The translations under genes were made by a program, and so were the position numbers. This document shows, in pieces, positions 1 through 7,361 of a stretch of DNA of 10,361 bases (positions are counted from its first letter, which is position 1; every line of letters starts with the position of its first letter). A model generated the notes under the pieces. That model was not told where the DNA came from. It was given only the letters and a program-made list of their open reading frames with translations, and searched no databases. Source of the DNA: Bifidobacteriaceae bacterium NR021 (GTDB taxonomy: Bacteria; Actinomycetota; Actinomycetes; Actinomycetales; Bifidobacteriaceae); assembly GCA_003585845.1 (NCBI GenBank), contig NQOP01000002.1, positions 13,488-23,848 on the forward strand. The letters run 5' to 3'.

Positions 1-1723
1 TGTTAGTCATGTGCTTAGCAAGCGTAATATTTACATCCAGCTCGTCTGGCTTGTTGTTAATACCAACGATTTGACCTTCGTAAACTGGGCTTTGTGGATC
101 AACGAAGAATACGCCACGAGCTTGCAAACGCTGCATAGCATAAGGAGTTGCAACACCCTTACGGTCGCAAACCATGGAACCATTCTGACGAGTCACAATC
201 TGACCAGCCCATGGAGCATAACCGGCGGAAATAGAGCTTGCAATACCGGTTCCGCGAGTAGCAGAAAGCAAAGCTGTGCGGAAACCGATAAGACCGCGAG
301 AAGGAACGGTAAATTGCAAACGAACCCAACCAGAACCGTGGTTGCTCATAGAATCCATACGACCCTTACGATCAGCCATAAGCTGAGTGACGGTACCCAT
401 GTACTCTTCTGGTACGTCAATCGTAGTGCTTTCCATAGGCTCATTAATTTGACCATCAATAGTCTTGGTAACAACCTGAGGACGACCAACTGTAAGCTCG
501 TAGCCTTCGCGACGCATCTGCTCAGCTAACACAGCCAAAGCAAGCTCGCCACGACCTTGAACTTCCCAAGCATCTGGGCGCTCAGTTGGAATAACCTTAA
601 TAGAAACGTTACCAATAAGCTCGCGATCCAAACGATCCTTAATCATACGAGCAGTAAGCTTATGATCTTTGCCTTCAGTTCCAGCAAGAGGAGAATCGTT
701 TACGCCGAAAGTCATAGAAATTGCAGGATCGTCGACATGAATTAATGGAAGCGGCTTTGGATCATTTTGGTCAACGATAGTTTCGCCAATCATAATGTCA
801 TTCACGCCAGCAACAGCCACAATATCGCCAGGACCTGCAGAAGCTACAGGAGTGCGCTCCAAACCTTGAGTGCGAAGAAGCTCAGAAACACGGAAGTTTT
901 CAATGGAACCATCGACACGAGAAAGACCGTAAGTCTTGCCCTTTTCCAAAGTACCGTTGTAAATTCGCACTAAACCAAGACGACCCAAGAAGTCAGAGGA
1001 ATCAATGTTTGCAACATGAGCTTGAAGAGGAGCGCCTTCTTCGTATTCAGGAGCTGGAATGTTTGAAATAATAGAATCAAACAATGGCTCCAAATTATCG
1101 TTATCTGGCAAACCACCATTTTCAGGCTGATTAACAGAAGCATAACCAGCTTTAGCAGCGCAATAAATCACTGGCAAATCAAGCAAAGCGTCGAGATCGA
1201 GGTCAATACCTTCCTCGACAACATCCTGAGCCAAGCCAAGAAGCAAATCTGTAGATTCGCCAACAACTTCTTCAATACGGGCATCTGGACGATCTACCTT
1301 ATTTACGCACAAAATAACAGGAAGCTTAGCTTCCAAAGCTTTACGAAGCACAAAGCGAGTCTGTGGAAGAGGGCCTTCAGAAGCGTCAACCAACAGAACA
1401 ACGCCGTCAACCATAGAGATACCACGCTCGACCTCACCACCGAAATCAGCGTGACCTGGAGTATCAATAACGTTAATAGTGATACCTTCTGGATGACCAT
1501 ACTTTTCAGCTAATGGACCTGTGTACTGAACAGCAGTGTTCTTAGCAAGAATAGTAATGCCCTTTTCGCGTTCCAAATCATTGGAATCCATAACGCGATC
1601 TGGAACTTCTTCACGCTCAGAAAATACGTGCGACTGCTGAAGCATGGCGTTTACCAGAGTGGTCTTACCGTGGTCTACGTGCGCCACAATTGCCACATTT
1701 CGAATATCACCGCGAACAGTCAT
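1..1723 (-). CDS. typA: TypA/BipA translational GTPase, C-terminus missing
   Basis: Ribosome-associated GTPase of the EF-G/LepA superfamily. It binds 70S ribosomes and supports ribosome assembly and growth under stress. The visible 574 codons start at an ATG (1721-1723) behind AGAGG. G-domain motifs are clear: P-loop AHVDHGKTT (residues 14-22), switch-region GITI (55-58), DTPGH (87-91), NKVD (141-144) and a G5-like CAAK (188-191). Beta-barrel domain II follows (about 210-300), then the TypA-specific C-terminal part including a region around SRGLIGFRTALL and GQIVGINNKPDELDVN. Family members have roughly 610-640 residues, so about 40-65 residues lie beyond the window. AHVDHGKTT with the long C-terminal domain separates TypA from EF-G and LepA. 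It follows parA on the same strand after 191 nt, so it probably has its own promoter, although I could not pick one. Confidence 0.96.
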   Translation of the reverse strand, partial: MTVRGDIRNVAIVAHVDHGKTTLVNAMLQQSHVFSEREEVPDRVMDSNDLEREKGITILAKNTAVQYTGPLAEKYGHPEGITINVIDTPGHADFGGEVERGISMVDGVVLLVDASEGPLPQTRFVLRKALEAKLPVILCVNKVDRPDARIEEVVGESTDLLLGLAQDVVEEGIDLDLDALLDLPVIYCAAKAGYASVNQPENGGLPDNDNLEPLFDSIISNIPAPEYEEGAPLQAHVANIDSSDFLGRLGLVRIYNGTLEKGKTYGLSRVDGSIENFRVSELLRTQGLERTPVASAGPGDIVAVAGVNDIMIGETIVDQNDPKPLPLIHVDDPAISMTFGVNDSPLAGTEGKDHKLTARMIKDRLDRELIGNVSIKVIPTERPDAWEVQGRGELALAVLAEQMRREGYELTVGRPQVVTKTIDGQINEPMESTTIDVPEEYMGTVTQLMADRKGRMDSMSNHGSGWVRLQFTVPSRGLIGFRTALLSATRGTGIASSISAGYAPWAGQIVTRQNGSMVCDRKGVATPYAMQRLQARGVFFVDPQSPVYEGQIVGINNKPDELDVNITLAKHMTN

Positions 1724-1783
1724 CACAAACCTCTTCCATTCTTCGCGTTTAAGTAATTATTAACATGCAACCATTTAAGCTAT

Positions 1784-1807
1784 AAACATCAGCTAAAACA
1801 GTAGCTA
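1784..1807. repeat. Tandem imperfect 12-bp repeat upstream of typA
   Basis: Two adjacent 12-mers, AAACATCAGCTA (1784-1795) and AAACAGTAGCTA (1796-1807), match at 10 of 12 positions. A further AAGCTA lies next to them at 1777-1782. They sit 61-84 bp before the typA start, in the region where its promoter or leader should be. A head-to-tail arrangement could be a regulator binding site, but no family is recognisable and chance in AT-rich DNA is possible. Confidence 0.4.
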
Positions 1808-1914
1808 TATACCTTATTGACGAGCACCTAAATAGGTAAGCTGCCAAACCGCACCGATTTTACTAGCGAGCTAAGACAGCATTACAAAATACACTAACGC
1901 AGAATCACAAGAAC

Positions 1915-2784
1915 TTAAGCAACGACACCTTTAGCAATAAGCTCACGCGCAACTTCGCGGTACTCTTTTGCAGTCTTGTGTTCAGGAGCAAAAATAGTGA
2001 TAGGAACTGCAGCAACTGTAGAATCTGGCAGCTTAATAGAACGCGAAATCACGGAATGCAAAACTTTATCTTGGAAAGCTTCATAAATGCGCTGCAACAC
2101 TTCTTCGCTATGCAAAGTGCGTGTATACATAGTAACCAAAACGCCAAATACTTTAAGATTTGGATTAATACGAGATTGTACCTTCTCAATTGACTGCATA
2201 AGAAGAGCCACGCCTCGAAGAGCAAAGAACTCTGCAGCAAGTGGAATAATCACGCCATCAGCTGCTGTTAACGCATTTACCGTAAGCAAGCCGAGAGAAG
2301 GCTGGCAATCAACTATAATAACGTCGTATTCGTCGCGCACTTTGCGTAATACACCTGCTAATATTTGCTCTCGTCCTACTTCGGTTACTAACTGAACTTC
2401 AGCTGCAGATAAATCAATATTTGCAGGAATAATATCAATATTTTCTGTTTCAGTATGACGAATTACGTCGTGAACGTCTACAGACGAATCAAATAATGCC
2501 GTATAAACTGTATTATCAAGCGCATTTGCGTTAATTCCAAGTCCAACTGTTGCCGCACCTTGCGGATCGAAATCAACAATCAAAACGCGACGACCATACT
2601 GACTTAGTGCGCCAGCAATATTAATGGAACTTGTAGTTTTACCAACTCCACCTTTCTGGTTGCACATTGCAATAATGCGAGCAGGACCGTGTGAAGTTAA
2701 CGGCTCTGGTGCATGAAAAGTTTCGTATTCGCGTCCAAGTAAATCAGTAGGCATGCTCCCCACTTTATCAACAGGTATACTCAC
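1915..2784 (-). CDS. parA: ParA/Soj-type partition ATPase
   Basis: ParA/MinD-superfamily ATPase, 289 aa. Such proteins bind DNA non-specifically as ATP dimers and help place chromosomes or protein complexes. The sequence shows the deviant Walker A motif KGGVGKTT (44-51) with its signature first lysine, Walker A' DFDPQGA (71-77) and Walker B VIIVDC (155-160). The family sequence IIPANIDLSAAEVQL (118-132) and C-terminal APEHKTAKEYREVARELI are also present. The first 35 residues precede the ATPase fold. The start is a GTG 18 nt after the xerD stop, with only a weak AGAG upstream; an ATG at residue 11 is an alternative. The close spacing suggests co-transcription with xerD. No ParB is visible, so this may be the stand-alone ParA that accompanies xerD in actinobacteria rather than the origin-proximal ParAB pair. 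Confidence 0.93.
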   Translation of the reverse strand: MSIPVDKVGSMPTDLLGREYETFHAPEPLTSHGPARIIAMCNQKGGVGKTTSSINIAGALSQYGRRVLIVDFDPQGAATVGLGINANALDNTVYTALFDSSVDVHDVIRHTETENIDIIPANIDLSAAEVQLVTEVGREQILAGVLRKVRDEYDVIIVDCQPSLGLLTVNALTAADGVIIPLAAEFFALRGVALLMQSIEKVQSRINPNLKVFGVLVTMYTRTLHSEEVLQRIYEAFQDKVLHSVISRSIKLPDSTVAAVPITIFAPEHKTAKEYREVARELIAKGVVA

Positions 2785-2802
2785 GAAACTCTGAGCATAA
2801 AA

Positions 2803-3762
2803 TTATTTAGCTCGAGGGTGACTCATTACGTAAGCTTCAACTAATGCGTCAGGACTAATATGCGTATAAATTTGAGTTGTTGTAACTGAAGCATGTCCAA
2901 GCAACTCTTGAACTGTGCGCACATCAGCACCACCTGCAATAAGATGCGTGGCAAGAGAATGACGCAATGTATGCGGATGCAATGGTTTGTCAAGTTTTGC
3001 ACGCTCGCCAACTTGCGTTACTATTGCCCATGCTGATTGGCGAGAAAGTGCATTACCTCTCTTATTTAAGAAAATTGTGTGCAATTCACGTTTGCCCTTT
3101 AACGCTAATTCTGAGCGAGATTTCTCCATATAGTTACGAAGAGCACGAACAGCACAACCACCAATCGGAACTAAACGCTGCTTAGAGCCTTTACCTGTAA
3201 GTTTTACAACAGACTCGTTTAAATCAATATCTTCGAATTTTACACCAACTGCTTCCGAAATTCGCGCTCCAGTAGCGTATAAAAATTCGAGAAGAGCAGT
3301 ATCTCTAATCGAAATAGCATCGGAACTTCCAAAATTTCCTGCAGCTTCAATAACTCTATTTACTTCTTCAATACTTAAAACATCCGGCAAGTAGTCTGCT
3401 TGTTTTGGAGCTTTTACTTGCGCTGAAACGTCAGCTTGTATGTCACCATGAGCAAGCATAAAGCGATGCCACTCGTGAATACTTGCAAGTCGACGCGCAA
3501 CTGTCCTAGTCCCCAACCCTAATTCATTCAAAGTTCGAATGTATGATTCAATATCTAATTGAGAAATAGTAGTAATATCTTTTATTTTTCGTTCGTCGTA
3601 AAGCCAGCATGTGTAATCTTGCAAATCTGAAGCGTATGCAGATACTGTTTTTTTAGAAAGACCACGCTCAATATCAATATGCGCAATAAAGCGTTGAATA
3701 TAAAGTGCAAACTCTTCAGGAATATTATTTTTCCTATTGTCAGAATCAAGATTTGAGCGCAT
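2803..3762 (-). CDS. xerD: Site-specific tyrosine recombinase XerD
   Basis: Tyrosine recombinase of the XerC/XerD type, which resolves chromosome dimers at dif near division. The 319-aa product has an N-terminal SAM-like core-binding domain (about 15-105) and a catalytic domain. The full catalytic set is readable: Arg167 in ATGARISE, Lys191 in TGKGSKQR, His264 and Arg267 in HPHTLRHSLATH, His290 in LLGHAS, and nucleophile Tyr299 in TTQIYTHIS. The reading frame stays open up to 3867, but that extension would translate the terminator hairpin and overlap rplT, so I place the start at the ATG at 3760-3762. That ATG has no Shine-Dalgarno sequence but lies 7 nt after TATAAT. Length and sequence fit chromosomal XerD better than a phage integrase. 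XerC remains possible as a name; the neighbours and family-length match favour XerD. Confidence 0.93.
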   Translation of the reverse strand: MRSNLDSDNRKNNIPEEFALYIQRFIAHIDIERGLSKKTVSAYASDLQDYTCWLYDERKIKDITTISQLDIESYIRTLNELGLGTRTVARRLASIHEWHRFMLAHGDIQADVSAQVKAPKQADYLPDVLSIEEVNRVIEAAGNFGSSDAISIRDTALLEFLYATGARISEAVGVKFEDIDLNESVVKLTGKGSKQRLVPIGGCAVRALRNYMEKSRSELALKGKRELHTIFLNKRGNALSRQSAWAIVTQVGERAKLDKPLHPHTLRHSLATHLIAGGADVRTVQELLGHASVTTTQIYTHISPDALVEAYVMSHPRAK

Positions 3763-3775
3763 ATAAACAATTATA
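3762..3775 (-). promoter_or_regulatory. Perfect -10 box placing +1 at the xerD ATG
   Basis: On the minus strand TATAAT occupies 3775-3770, followed by 7 nt and then the A of the xerD ATG (3762). That spacing predicts transcription starting at the start codon, giving a leaderless mRNA, which fits the missing ribosome-binding site. The element at the -35 position (AATCAA with a 17-bp spacer) is poor, so the promoter relies on the -10 box. It lies just past the rplT terminator. Confidence 0.6.
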
Positions 3776-3800
3776 GCCAATAAGTAAATTTGTTGATTTA

Positions 3801-3831
3801 AAAGAAAAAGCCCACCTAAAGGGGTGGGCTT
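3801..3831 (-). terminator. Rho-independent terminator after rplT
   Basis: Read on the minus strand, a 9-bp perfect stem (AAGCCCACC at 3808-3816 pairing with GGTGGGCTT at 3823-3831) with a 6-nt loop is followed by TTTTTCTTT. It lies 25 nt after the rplT stop and closes the infC-rpmI-rplT operon before xerD. Confidence 0.93.
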
Positions 3832-3856
3832 AAAATAAAACTCTATTAAAGCAAAA

Positions 3857-4240
3857 TCAGGCTTCAACTGGAGCGTTTACATCAGCTGGCAATGCAGCCT
3901 TAGCAGCTTCAACAACAGCCTTGAAAGCTTCAATATCGGAAACTGCGAGCTCAGCAAGAGCACGACGATCCAATTCGATACCTGCCAAGTGCAAGCCCTG
4001 AATGAAGCGATTGTAAGTGATGCCTTCAGCGCGAACTGCTGCGTTAATGCGCTGAATCCACAACTTGCGGAAATCACCCTTGCGAGCCTTGCGGTCGCGG
4101 AAGTTATAAGTAAATGAGTGGAGCAGCTGTTCCTTTGCCTTGCGATAAAGACGGGAGCGCTGACCGCGGTAGCCAGAAGCCCTCTCAAGAACAACGCGAC
4201 GCTTCTTGTGAGCGTTTACTGCGCGCTTTACTCGTGCCAT
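3857..4240 (-). CDS. rplT: 50S ribosomal protein L20
   Basis: L20 binds 23S rRNA early in assembly of the large subunit. The 127-residue product begins MARVKRAV and carries the conserved basic N-terminal helix ([27 protein letters not shown], about 12-38), then [22 protein letters not shown] and the C-terminal RNA-binding domain ([22 protein letters not shown]). It is slightly longer than the usual 117-120 residues because of an Ala/Pro-rich tail ([10 protein letters not shown]). The ATG is preceded by GAGGA at a suitable distance. It follows rpmI after 68 nt and is the last gene of the operon. In several bacteria L20 represses its own operon through mRNA structure; whether that holds here cannot be read from the gene itself. 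Confidence 0.98.
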   Translation of the reverse strand: MARVKRAVNAHKKRRVVLERASGYRGQRSRLYRKAKEQLLHSFTYNFRDRKARKGDFRKLWIQRINAAVRAEGITYNRFIQGLHLAGIELDRRALAELAVSDIEAFKAVVEAAKAALPADVNAPVEA

Positions 4241-4308
4241 AAGTATTCCTCAGCTTTCTTAAAAATTTTCGATTGCGTATTCGTTTACAAGCAATTCTTA
4301 CTTGTTAC

Positions 4309-4503
4309 TTACTTAACGAGCAAGCCCTTAAGCTTCTTGCTCTGCGCAGTAGCCAATACTTTATCTTCAGAAAGAGCACGACGCTTACGAGCCGACTTGT
4401 GCTCCAAGTTGTGGCGCATGGCGCTACCATCGTGCATCACCTTACCGGTACCGGTAAGACGAACGCGCTTGGACGCTGCGGAATTAGTTTTCATCTTCGG
4501 CAT
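4309..4503 (-). CDS. rpmI: 50S ribosomal protein L35
   Basis: Small basic protein of the large ribosomal subunit, 64 aa. The start [22 protein letters not shown] is the family signature, followed by the conserved [12 protein letters not shown] segment and a lysine-rich end. The start at 4503 has an excellent AAGGAGG 6 nt upstream, which rules out the longer in-frame reading from 4542. The first 20 nt overlap the 3' end of infC, and the ribosome-binding site lies within infC codons, so translational coupling to infC is likely. Confidence 0.97.
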   Translation of the reverse strand: MPKMKTNSAASKRVRLTGTGKVMHDGSAMRHNLEHKSARKRRALSEDKVLATAQSKKLKGLLVK

Positions 4504-5176
4504 TGCTGCCCTCCTTGTGATGTTGATCGGATTGCATAGCATTTACTGCAGCTGCAGCTTGTGACTGAACCTCTTGCTTAGCTGCAAGACGAGCAGCCTG
4601 ACGAGCTTGACGCTCGGCGCGAGATTCAGCGCCACGACGACGCTGCTCAGACTGTGTATGAATTTTCTTGCCTTTTGGAGCAAGAGTCATAATAATATTT
4701 CGACCTTCTTGCTTTGGCGCAAACTCTACTGTGCCACTTTCAGAGACCTCATCTGCAAGTCGGCGCAACAATTCAACGCCACCAACCGGACGAGATTGCT
4801 CACGGCCACGCAACATAATAGTTACTTTTACCTTGTCTCCGCCGTTCAAGAAACGAAGCACATGACCTTTCTTCACATCGAAATCGTGATCGTCGATCTT
4901 GAGGCGGAAACGAATTTCCTTGACCTCTGCGACAGTCTGATTACGACGTGCTTCACGAGCCTTAATCTTTTCGTTGTACTTGTACTTACCGTAGTCAATA
5001 AGCTTGGCTACTGGAGGCTTAGCAGTAGGTGCAACTTCGACAAGATCGAGGTTAGCTTCCCTTGCAAGGTTTAACGCGACAGAGGTTGCGATAACTCCCA
5101 CTTGCTCGCCCTTTGGACCAATAAGGCGCACCTGAGGGACTCGAATTTCCTCGTTAATGCGTGGTTCGTCGCTAAT
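4484..5176 (-). CDS. infC: Translation initiation factor IF-3, probable AUU start
   Basis: IF-3 binds the 30S subunit, prevents premature 50S joining and checks the start codon. From the proposed start the protein has 230 residues: the N-terminal domain from [19 protein letters not shown], a linker around [22 protein letters not shown], and the C-terminal domain with [18 protein letters not shown] and [10 protein letters not shown]. The core ends near residue 167, followed by about 60 charged, Ala/Gln/Arg-rich residues; E. coli IF-3 has about 180 residues in total. The frame is open to a GTG at 5245, but conservation begins at SDEPRIN, just after two adjacent codons ATC (5177-5179) and ATT (5174-5176). 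GGAG lies 5 nt before ATT and AGAAGG lies 9 nt before ATC. IF-3 genes typically use AUU or AUC for autoregulation. First gene of infC-rpmI-rplT. Confidence 0.95.
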   Translation of the reverse strand: MSDEPRINEEIRVPQVRLIGPKGEQVGVIATSVALNLAREANLDLVEVAPTAKPPVAKLIDYGKYKYNEKIKAREARRNQTVAEVKEIRFRLKIDDHDFDVKKGHVLRFLNGGDKVKVTIMLRGREQSRPVGGVELLRRLADEVSESGTVEFAPKQEGRNIIMTLAPKGKKIHTQSEQRRRGAESRAERQARQAARLAAKQEVQSQAAAAVNAMQSDQHHKEGSNAEDEN

Positions 5177-5375
5177 GATGACTCCAATCCTTCTAAATAC
5201 TTGTAAGATGTAATACACCAAGAAGTCCAAGAGCTTAAGATTCACTACTTCATATCAATAAAACGCTATAAATAGCGCAGCAAGCAGCACAAGAAGCTAA
5301 CTTGCGTGACCGAAGTCATGAACCCGAAACCACAGTAGGCTTCCAGGTGGGGACATCCCACTTTCTTGATTACTC
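5177..5375 (-). promoter_or_regulatory. Structured 5' leader of the infC-rpmI-rplT operon
   Basis: About 200 nt separate the predicted transcription start from the IF-3 start. Two hairpins are visible: GTGGG/CCCAC around 5347-5361, and CGCTA/TAGCG with a 4-nt loop at 5264-5277. A small ORF on the minus strand (5319-5266, 17 codons, MTSVTQVSFLCCLLRYL) ends inside the second hairpin. Long leaders before this operon are often used for autoregulation by L20 or IF-3 in other bacteria; I do not recognise a known leader family here. Confidence 0.4.
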
Positions 5376-5381
5376 AAGCCG

Positions 5382-5410
5382 AATATCTATTCTACTAGAA
5401 GCCTTGACAA
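5382..5410 (-). promoter_or_regulatory. Candidate promoter for infC-rpmI-rplT
   Basis: On the minus strand TTGTCA (5410-5405, 5 of 6 matches to the -35 consensus) and GATATT (5387-5382, 4 of 6 matches to the -10 consensus) are 17 bp apart. Transcription would start near 5375. The -35 box overlaps the T-tract of the asnB terminator, a compact arrangement that fits one unit ending and the next beginning. Confidence 0.45.
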
Positions 5411-5446
5411 AAAGGCAGTCAACACACGAAACGTGTTTTGACTGCC
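5409..5446 (-). terminator. Rho-independent terminator after asnB
   Basis: On the minus strand a 15-bp stem with one mismatch (GGCAGTCAAAACACG pairing with CGTGTGTTGACTGCC), a 3-nt loop and a TTTTT tail begins 28 nt after the asnB stop. It separates asnB from the infC operon. Confidence 0.95.
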
Positions 5447-5474
5447 ACAAATCAAAGCTAGAACTATGCGATTT

Positions 5475-7361
5475 CTACGATAACTGCATTGGCTCAGGCT
5501 TCAATCCATCGTGATTAAAGTACACATCATACCAAGTCAGGAATGTGTAAACTGTCCAAATCTTACGACGATCGTCATTTTTCTTTGCATAATTATCGTC
5601 AATCATACGAAGTAAAGCATCTCTATCGAAGAATTTAGCAGCATCGTCACTTTCAAACGTCTTACGAACAATCTTATAAAAACGTTCCTCACGCAGCCAA
5701 TCCTTAACTGGCACAGGGAAACCAAGCTTTTCTCTGTCATACCAAGCTTTTGGCAAATGACGGGACGCAGCTTGTCGGAAAGCAAACTTCGTATTTTCAT
5801 CAGTAATTAAATATTTAGTAGGAACTTTTTCTGCAACATCCATAAGAACGCGATCAAGCAAAGGCACGCGAAGCTCCAAAGAATGTGCCATAGTCATTTT
5901 ATCTGCCTTAAGCAAAATATCTCCTGGCATCCATTGATGCATATCGAGATATTGCTTTTTCTTAACTTCAGAAAGTCCCTTACCAGCAATTCTATTGTAA
6001 ATAGCATCGACAATGCTGCGAACGCTAGGACCTTTGCGATACTCAGGTTTCAAAAGTTTTACAGCATCTTCCTCATTGAAAACCTTTGACTGACCGATAA
6101 AATGCTCCTCAGCTGGAGCCAAATTAGCGTACAAATGCCACGCTCCGTGGAAATGCTTACCCTTTGCAGCTCGACCAATCGCGTAACGCAACTTTTTTGG
6201 CAACTTTGCAAGCATGCGAGTCACAACTTTAATAAGTTTAGAACGCGTATGAACACCATAATCAATGTATCCTGCAAATAATTCATCTGCTCCCTCACCG
6301 CTTAGCACAACGCGTAAATCTTGCGAAGCTAATTTTGCAAGGAAGAATAATGGGACGCAAGAGAAGTTAGAATCAGGTTCGTCCAAATACCACTGAATTT
6401 GTGGGAAATAACGGAATGCGTCAGCAGCGTCAATAATTTCAGATTTATTGTTTAAGCCAATAATTTTTGCCAATTCGCTTGCTTGTTTGGATTCATTGTA
6501 TCTTCCACCAGCAAAACCAATAGAATATGTGTGTTCAGGGCGCGCAACAGCGGCAACGTAACTTGAATCAACTCCAGAAGAAAGGAACGAACCAACTTCA
6601 ACATCTGCAATTTGGTGAGCTTGAACAGAATCACAAACTGTTTTATCTATAGAATCAACTAATTCATTCAAGCGTTGATTTGTTTCTTTGAAATTAGGAT
6701 CGTAATATTGCTCAATCTTCATTTCGCCATTCTTATACGTAAAGCAGTTGCCTTCACGCAGCTTAAAAACGCCCTTGAAGAAGGTTTCGTTAATTGCAGG
6801 ATACTGGAATGTCATAAACGGCTTAAGCGCATTTTCGTTAAGTTCCTTCTTAAAATCTGGATGGCGCAGTAAAGATTTAATTTCGGATCCGTACATAAAA
6901 GTACCATTCATTTGCGCATAATAAAAAGGCTTAATACCGAAATGGTCGCGAGCGCCGAACAATTCTTGAGTACTCTTGTTCCAAATAACGAATGCAAACA
7001 TTCCGCGTAAACGATTAAGTAAGCCTTTACCCCACTCTTCGTAACCGTGCACTAATACTTCTGTGTCGCAATCAGTGTGGAAAGTGTGACCAGCTTTAAT
7101 AAGTTCTTCGCGAAGTGGCTTGTAGTTATAAATCTCGCCATTGAAAGTAACTGCAAGATTCCCATCCTCGTTGTACATAGGTTGGGATCCACCGTGAAGA
7201 TCTATAATGCTAAGTCGACGAAAACCGAGTGCTGCGTGTTCATCAATCATAGTTCCATATTCGTCAGGACCACGATGCGCAATCACATCTGTCATATCTT
7301 TTACAATTTGGCTTTTGACGTTAATTGGGGTGTCATTAATGAACCCTGCAATTCCGCACAT
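5475..7361 (-). CDS. asnB: Asparagine synthetase, glutamine-hydrolysing
   Basis: Makes asparagine from aspartate, ATP and glutamine in the cytoplasm. The 628-aa protein starts MCGIAGF, with Cys2 as the glutaminase nucleophile after Met removal. The class II amidotransferase domain (about 1-200) shows RRLSIIDLHGGSQP (48-61), NGEIYNY (74-80) and D98 in the DCDTEVL segment. The synthetase domain carries the ATP-pyrophosphatase loop SSGVDSS (261-267), SGEGADELFAGY (354-365) and the C-terminal KADKMTMAHSLELRVPLLD stretch. All key motifs are intact. Its length matches the longer bacterial AsnB/AsnO group rather than the E. coli enzyme of about 554 residues. The ATG follows GAGGAG by 6 nt. It is a single-gene unit: a strong terminator follows and the upstream gene is divergent. 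No T-box leader is visible before it. Confidence 0.97.
   Translation of the reverse strand: MCGIAGFINDTPINVKSQIVKDMTDVIAHRGPDEYGTMIDEHAALGFRRLSIIDLHGGSQPMYNEDGNLAVTFNGEIYNYKPLREELIKAGHTFHTDCDTEVLVHGYEEWGKGLLNRLRGMFAFVIWNKSTQELFGARDHFGIKPFYYAQMNGTFMYGSEIKSLLRHPDFKKELNENALKPFMTFQYPAINETFFKGVFKLREGNCFTYKNGEMKIEQYYDPNFKETNQRLNELVDSIDKTVCDSVQAHQIADVEVGSFLSSGVDSSYVAAVARPEHTYSIGFAGGRYNESKQASELAKIIGLNNKSEIIDAADAFRYFPQIQWYLDEPDSNFSCVPLFFLAKLASQDLRVVLSGEGADELFAGYIDYGVHTRSKLIKVVTRMLAKLPKKLRYAIGRAAKGKHFHGAWHLYANLAPAEEHFIGQSKVFNEEDAVKLLKPEYRKGPSVRSIVDAIYNRIAGKGLSEVKKKQYLDMHQWMPGDILLKADKMTMAHSLELRVPLLDRVLMDVAEKVPTKYLITDENTKFAFRQAASRHLPKAWYDREKLGFPVPVKDWLREERFYKIVRKTFESDDAAKFFDRDALLRMIDDNYAKKNDDRRKIWTVYTFLTWYDVYFNHDGLKPEPMQLS

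Noticed and set aside
11..529. 172-codon plus-strand frame over typA
   Set aside because: TypA is unmistakable on the other strand across the whole region, and the plus-strand product is unrecognisable.
1915..2784. ParA as part of an integrated plasmid
   Set aside because: No replication gene, parB or iterons are present, and it is coupled to xerD in a conserved-looking chromosomal setting.
2803..3762. Integrase marking a prophage or integrative element
   Set aside because: It is a chromosomal XerD-type protein beside housekeeping genes, with no att repeats, tRNA, excisionase or phage cargo nearby.
3763..3867. 35-codon N-terminal extension of XerD
   Set aside because: It would translate the rplT terminator hairpin and overlap the rplT stop, and it has no homology to XerD N-termini.
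4118..5074. Plus-strand frames of 148 and 166 codons opposite rplT, rpmI and infC
   Set aside because: Both lie fully opposite conserved ribosomal-operon genes and lack any family motif or ribosome-binding site.
5365..5378. CTTGA/TCAAG dyad as part of the infC leader
   Set aside because: It spans the predicted transcription start near 5375, so the full hairpin would probably not be in the RNA.
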